A DNA stretch of 64,000 bases from Rhodamnia argentea (lineage: Eukaryota; Streptophyta; Magnoliopsida; Myrtales; Myrtaceae), in assembly GCF_020921035.1 (NCBI RefSeq), contig NC_063158.1, positions 5,810,001 through 5,874,000 on the forward strand. The letters run 5' to 3'. The position numbers and the translations under genes are program-made. Below the pieces are notes generated by a model. It was given only the letters and a program-made list of their open reading frames with translations, was not told where the DNA came from and ran no database searches. Shown here piece by piece: positions 62,935 to 64,000 of this stretch. Numbering within the stretch: position 1 is the stretch's first letter; each line of letters begins with the position of its first letter.

Positions 62935-64000
62935 GGATCGATGAAGCTGCCTGATTCAATAAGTGGGCATGGGCGGCTTGTGGAGCGTAAATTGTGAGGG
63001 ATTAATATGATAAAAACTTTTTTGTGGACGCCCAAATAGGAGTGCTAAGAATGTTTTTAATGGTGTCTGGATTTGTGTAACCCGGATTATATCAGGAGAT
63101 TGCTGAGAGTTGGTAGATGATCTACACAAGTCTCGGGAAAAAACGTATGGGTCCAATTTACCTTTGAATTTCCTCAAGAGACGTTTCTCTCTTGTTTTCG
63201 CCTATATTGTCTAGAATGCTTTTGTTCCCTCTGTTTTGGAAAGATTGATCACTGTTGACAGATGTTCCTTGGATCAAATCTCTTGCTGCTTCTCTTTTTC
63301 TTTTTTTCTTTTTACGGCTTTTGTTTCGACTTCTTTAACCTCCTGTCTCTCCCTCTTTTTCCTTTTTTTTTTTGTTTTAGATTTGACCGAGGTAGGTTTA
63401 TTTCTATGCTTCATCTGTCTTCTATGCTCTTCCCAAAATGTCCTATTTCAGGAATCGTTGCAGTTAACTTACCAAATCATTTTGGTTTTCTGATGTCTAA
63501 TGGGAATACTAGTAATTGGCCGTATTTTGGTAAACTCTGAATCACAATTCTCTTTCGAGTTTGTCACAAAGGAGATTGTGGTGCTGAATCACCTTTTGTT
63601 CCTGCCTCCAATAATGTCGGCGGATGAATCGAGGGCCTACCATGTTGCATAAAAATGATTGTAATGTGTCTACGACACTGGCTGGACTAGGATTAACAAC
63701 TGTTCGTCCCTTCAACGACCGTGCTTTATAGCACGCACTGGGATTTCACTTGTACTTGACATGTTGTATATGAAGCGGTCGATCGATAGAGTTTGTGTAC
63801 ATGTCGTGCCAAAGGTTAGAGAAAATATGTTCTAAATGGTGAAGCGATCAAATTCATACACACGGATGAGAATGTAATGACATTTGGGGGATATATTGTA
63901 CCGATGGTATAACTGTGGACGAGTGGACTGAGTCTATGGTGTCTCGTGGGCACTGTGCGTTCACCGATCCGTCATTGGATTGAAAAAAGGACTTATAATA
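62935..64000 (+). other. Helicase 3' UTR and downstream DNA
   Basis: T-rich DNA around 63290-63380 and no supported gene. Open frames at 63236-63540 are pyrimidine-rich low complexity. The window ends in unannotatable intergenic sequence. Confidence 0.4.

Noticed and set aside
63236..63540. Hydrophobic open frames at the right edge
   Set aside because: Phe/Leu/Ser-rich translations of T/C-rich DNA in the helicase 3' region; would mimic membrane proteins by composition only.

Overview
This is a 64 kb piece of a plant nuclear genome, most likely a woody eudicot. The evidence is: genes split by GT-AG introns; plant-specific families (a PLIM-type LIM protein, a DHH1/DDX6-class RNA helicase with a Gln-rich N-terminus, neomenthol/salutaridine-reductase-like SDRs); plastid DNA embedded in nuclear sequence; Ty1/copia, Ty3/gypsy and hAT elements; tRNA-derived SINE-like insertions; and many small terminal-inverted-repeat (TIR) elements. 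The style of the abundant TIR repeats suggests Myrtales/Myrtaceae, but that is inference from memory, not a search.

The left third (1-20.7 kb) is a decaying tandem array of short-chain dehydrogenase/reductase (SDR) genes. SDR1 (255-2396) and SDR2 (12869-15428) are complete five-exon genes. A copy at 8.28-9.0 kb is a pseudogene split by a 409-bp TIR element. A 'ghost' copy at about 11.1-11.8 kb keeps flanking sequence but no exons. SDR3 has intact exons 2-5 (18430-20350), but its own first exon lost its start codon and splice donor; a second, in-phase first exon lies upstream at 17591-17610. SDR4 (34993-36601) is a more divergent relative in which the catalytic tyrosine is replaced by asparagine. 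Retrotransposon debris, microsatellites, a plant-mobile-domain fragment and SINE-like insertions lie between the copies.

The middle (20.9-33.5 kb) is nested invasion. Plastid DNA (clpP joined to ndhE-psaC-ndhD) is interrupted inside ndhD by a 2.9-kb hAT transposon whose transposase is frameshifted. About 400 bp further on is a complete but disabled 6.6-kb Ty1/copia element (26980-33542) with 985-bp LTRs and a 5-bp target duplication.

The right part holds ordinary single-copy genes: a divergent HMA-domain gene (37065-37606, minus strand), threonine aspartase/taspase (38455-43273, plus), a PLIM2-like LIM protein (43998-45302, minus) and a DEAD-box RNA helicase of the RH6/RH8/RH12 group (56503-62095, plus). 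The 45.4-55.7 kb interval has no gene I can support; it contains TIR elements, a tRNA-Lys-like sequence and an RNase H-type retroelement remnant. A small rpoC1-derived plastid fragment sits in intron 1 of the helicase.

Functionally, only the SDR array forms a related gene group (probable NADPH-dependent reduction of small carbonyl compounds). The right-hand genes (protease, actin-bundling factor, mRNA-decay helicase) are unrelated housekeeping or developmental neighbours. All exon boundaries were assigned by eye from splice motifs, reading phase and comparison among copies.
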